5,125 nucleotides of DNA from Thiotrichaceae bacterium. Lineage in GTDB: Bacteria > Pseudomonadota > Gammaproteobacteria > SZUA-229. Where the stretch lies: the NCBI GenBank assembly GCA_002746365.1, contig NVWZ01000040.1, positions 1 through 5,125 of the forward strand, in the 5' to 3' direction. The position numbers and the translations under genes were made by a program. The notes beneath the pieces are model-generated. The model saw only the letters and a list, made by a program, of their open reading frames with translations, was not told the DNA's origin and made no database searches. Numbering within the stretch: the stretch's first letter is position 1; every line of letters begins with the position of its first letter. Positions 4,316 to 5,125 of this stretch are shown here, in pieces.

Positions 4316-5125
4316 CTACTTCGAAAGAAATACCTGTACAGCTTCAACACTTTGTATCTGTGGACGCTGCATATCAATATATGTTGGCAGAGATTTTATT
4401 GCTGACAGCGCTTTATCCTGCGTTACATAGTTACCTGACAGTAATACATATTTAGTTATGCCTTCTTTTTTTACTTCAAAGTAAGACAATGAATCTTTAA
4501 GGTAGTAATTGTATCGTTGCGCCAGTTCATACATTGTCGCTTTATCATTGGTAAGCGCTAACTGAACGACAAAATTTTCTTTTGGCAGTTCTGCAATCCA
4601 TTGTGAGCCATGTAGAATATTATCATCACCAATACCACTAAATGGTGATGACTGACTCAAGCGCCCTTCGACACTTTGAACCTGATCCTTCATGCCTTGC
4701 ATTTTATAATCAACCTGCGCAATTTCTGCCTGCATCGCTGCATTCAATGATTCTATTTTATCTTCCAGCACAGTCAGACTGTCGTTCGTTGTCGCGGTTG
4801 AAACGGCCTGGCCCTGCTGTAAGCTAATAATTTTATGGTCAACGATTTCACTTCGATCTGCAATAGTGGCATCTTTGATGTCGAACTGACTTTGCTGTGC
4901 AAAGTAGATGACGGCTGTAACAACCAGTAACAATAAAAAACCGGCACTCACCATATTGAATCGTTTATTTTCACGATTAGTTAATGCGATAATTTTATCT
5001 GATAACTCAGCACCGGCTTTTTGCAGGCCACCGATTAAAAAACCATGGCTATTGGTTATTTTTTCTAATTCAGAGGTACGGTCTTTTAGTGTATCAATAT
5101 TATGTGTTAAGACATTTGAACTTAA
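4316..5125 (-). CDS. SPOR-domain membrane protein, 5' end beyond the window
   Basis: The frame is open to the right edge, so the visible 269 residues are the C-terminal part and the true start lies outside. An internal ATG at 4954 is not the start: 57 in-frame codons precede it and it sits at the beginning of a membrane helix. Counting from the edge, residues 1-57 are helical and probably cytosolic. Residues 58-76 (MVSAGFLLLLVVTAVIYFA) form one membrane helix. Residues about 80-160 are a Gln- and Glu-rich coiled coil, presumably periplasmic. Residues about 184-269 are a SPOR domain: FVVQLA, a helix, KYVLLSGNYVTQDKA, a helix ending in LP, and a final strand. SPOR domains bind denuded septal peptidoglycan, so the protein probably acts at the division site, in the manner of DamX or FtsN. 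Which of these it corresponds to cannot be told. Confidence 0.85.
   Translation of the reverse strand, partial: LSSNVLTHNIDTLKDRTSELEKITNSHGFLIGGLQKAGAELSDKIIALTNRENKRFNMVSAGFLLLLVVTAVIYFAQQSQFDIKDATIADRSEIVDHKIISLQQGQAVSTATTNDSLTVLEDKIESLNAAMQAEIAQVDYKMQGMKDQVQSVEGRLSQSSPFSGIGDDNILHGSQWIAELPKENFVVQLALTNDKATMYELAQRYNYYLKDSLSYFEVKKEGITKYVLLSGNYVTQDKALSAIKSLPTYIDMQRPQIQSVEAVQVFLSK

Noticed and set aside
4270..4827. Plus-strand frames of 61 residues at 4270-4455 and 4642-4827
   Set aside because: The second lies wholly and the first mostly within the SPOR gene on the other strand, and neither looks like a protein.

Overview
The window reads as the distal part of a chromosomal (sedentary) integron cassette array, interrupted by an IS1111-group insertion sequence, followed by ordinary-looking chromosomal genes on the opposite strand. 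The organism is most likely a Gammaproteobacterium with a fairly AT-rich genome, quite possibly marine. This rests on the attC type (core sites of the GTTATGC kind), the SPOR-domain envelope protein and the IS type. No species can be named from the sequence alone. LAYOUT. Positions 1-443 hold a cassette with a small, very acidic protein of unknown function (24-356) and a well-formed attC site (351-443). Positions about 440-2015 hold an IS110-family, IS1111-group element. Its transposase is on the minus strand (793-1902), and it has subterminal inverted repeats (468-481 and 1983-1996) and a long non-coding 3' end where this group encodes its bridge RNA. The element sits inside a perfect 13-bp palindrome (443-455 and 2003-2015), at or very near the recombination core of the first attC. 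Positions 2015-2721 are a second cassette, a PaaI-like hotdog thioesterase (2072-2503) followed by an atypical, long or composite attC. Positions 2716-3764 are a third cassette, a roughly ten-helix membrane protein (2738-3652) with a good attC (3647-3764). After the third attC no further cassette can be recognised. Positions 3765-3980 are non-coding. Then come, on the minus strand, a 66-residue protein (3981-4181) with two palindromes upstream and a SPOR-domain membrane protein running off the right edge (4316-5125). HOW THE PARTS RELATE. All cassette genes and attC sites point rightwards, so the integrase and the cassette promoter Pc should lie to the left, outside the window. The IS is oriented against the cassettes and probably separates the thioesterase and membrane-protein cassettes from upstream transcription. 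The cassette genes look functionally unrelated, as is usual in such arrays. The most interesting structures are the IS-attC junction with its nested inverted repeats, the predicted bridge-RNA region, and an inverted repeat in which the right IS end can pair with the transposase ribosome binding site. I see no CRISPR array, tRNA, rRNA or obvious new multi-gene defence system.
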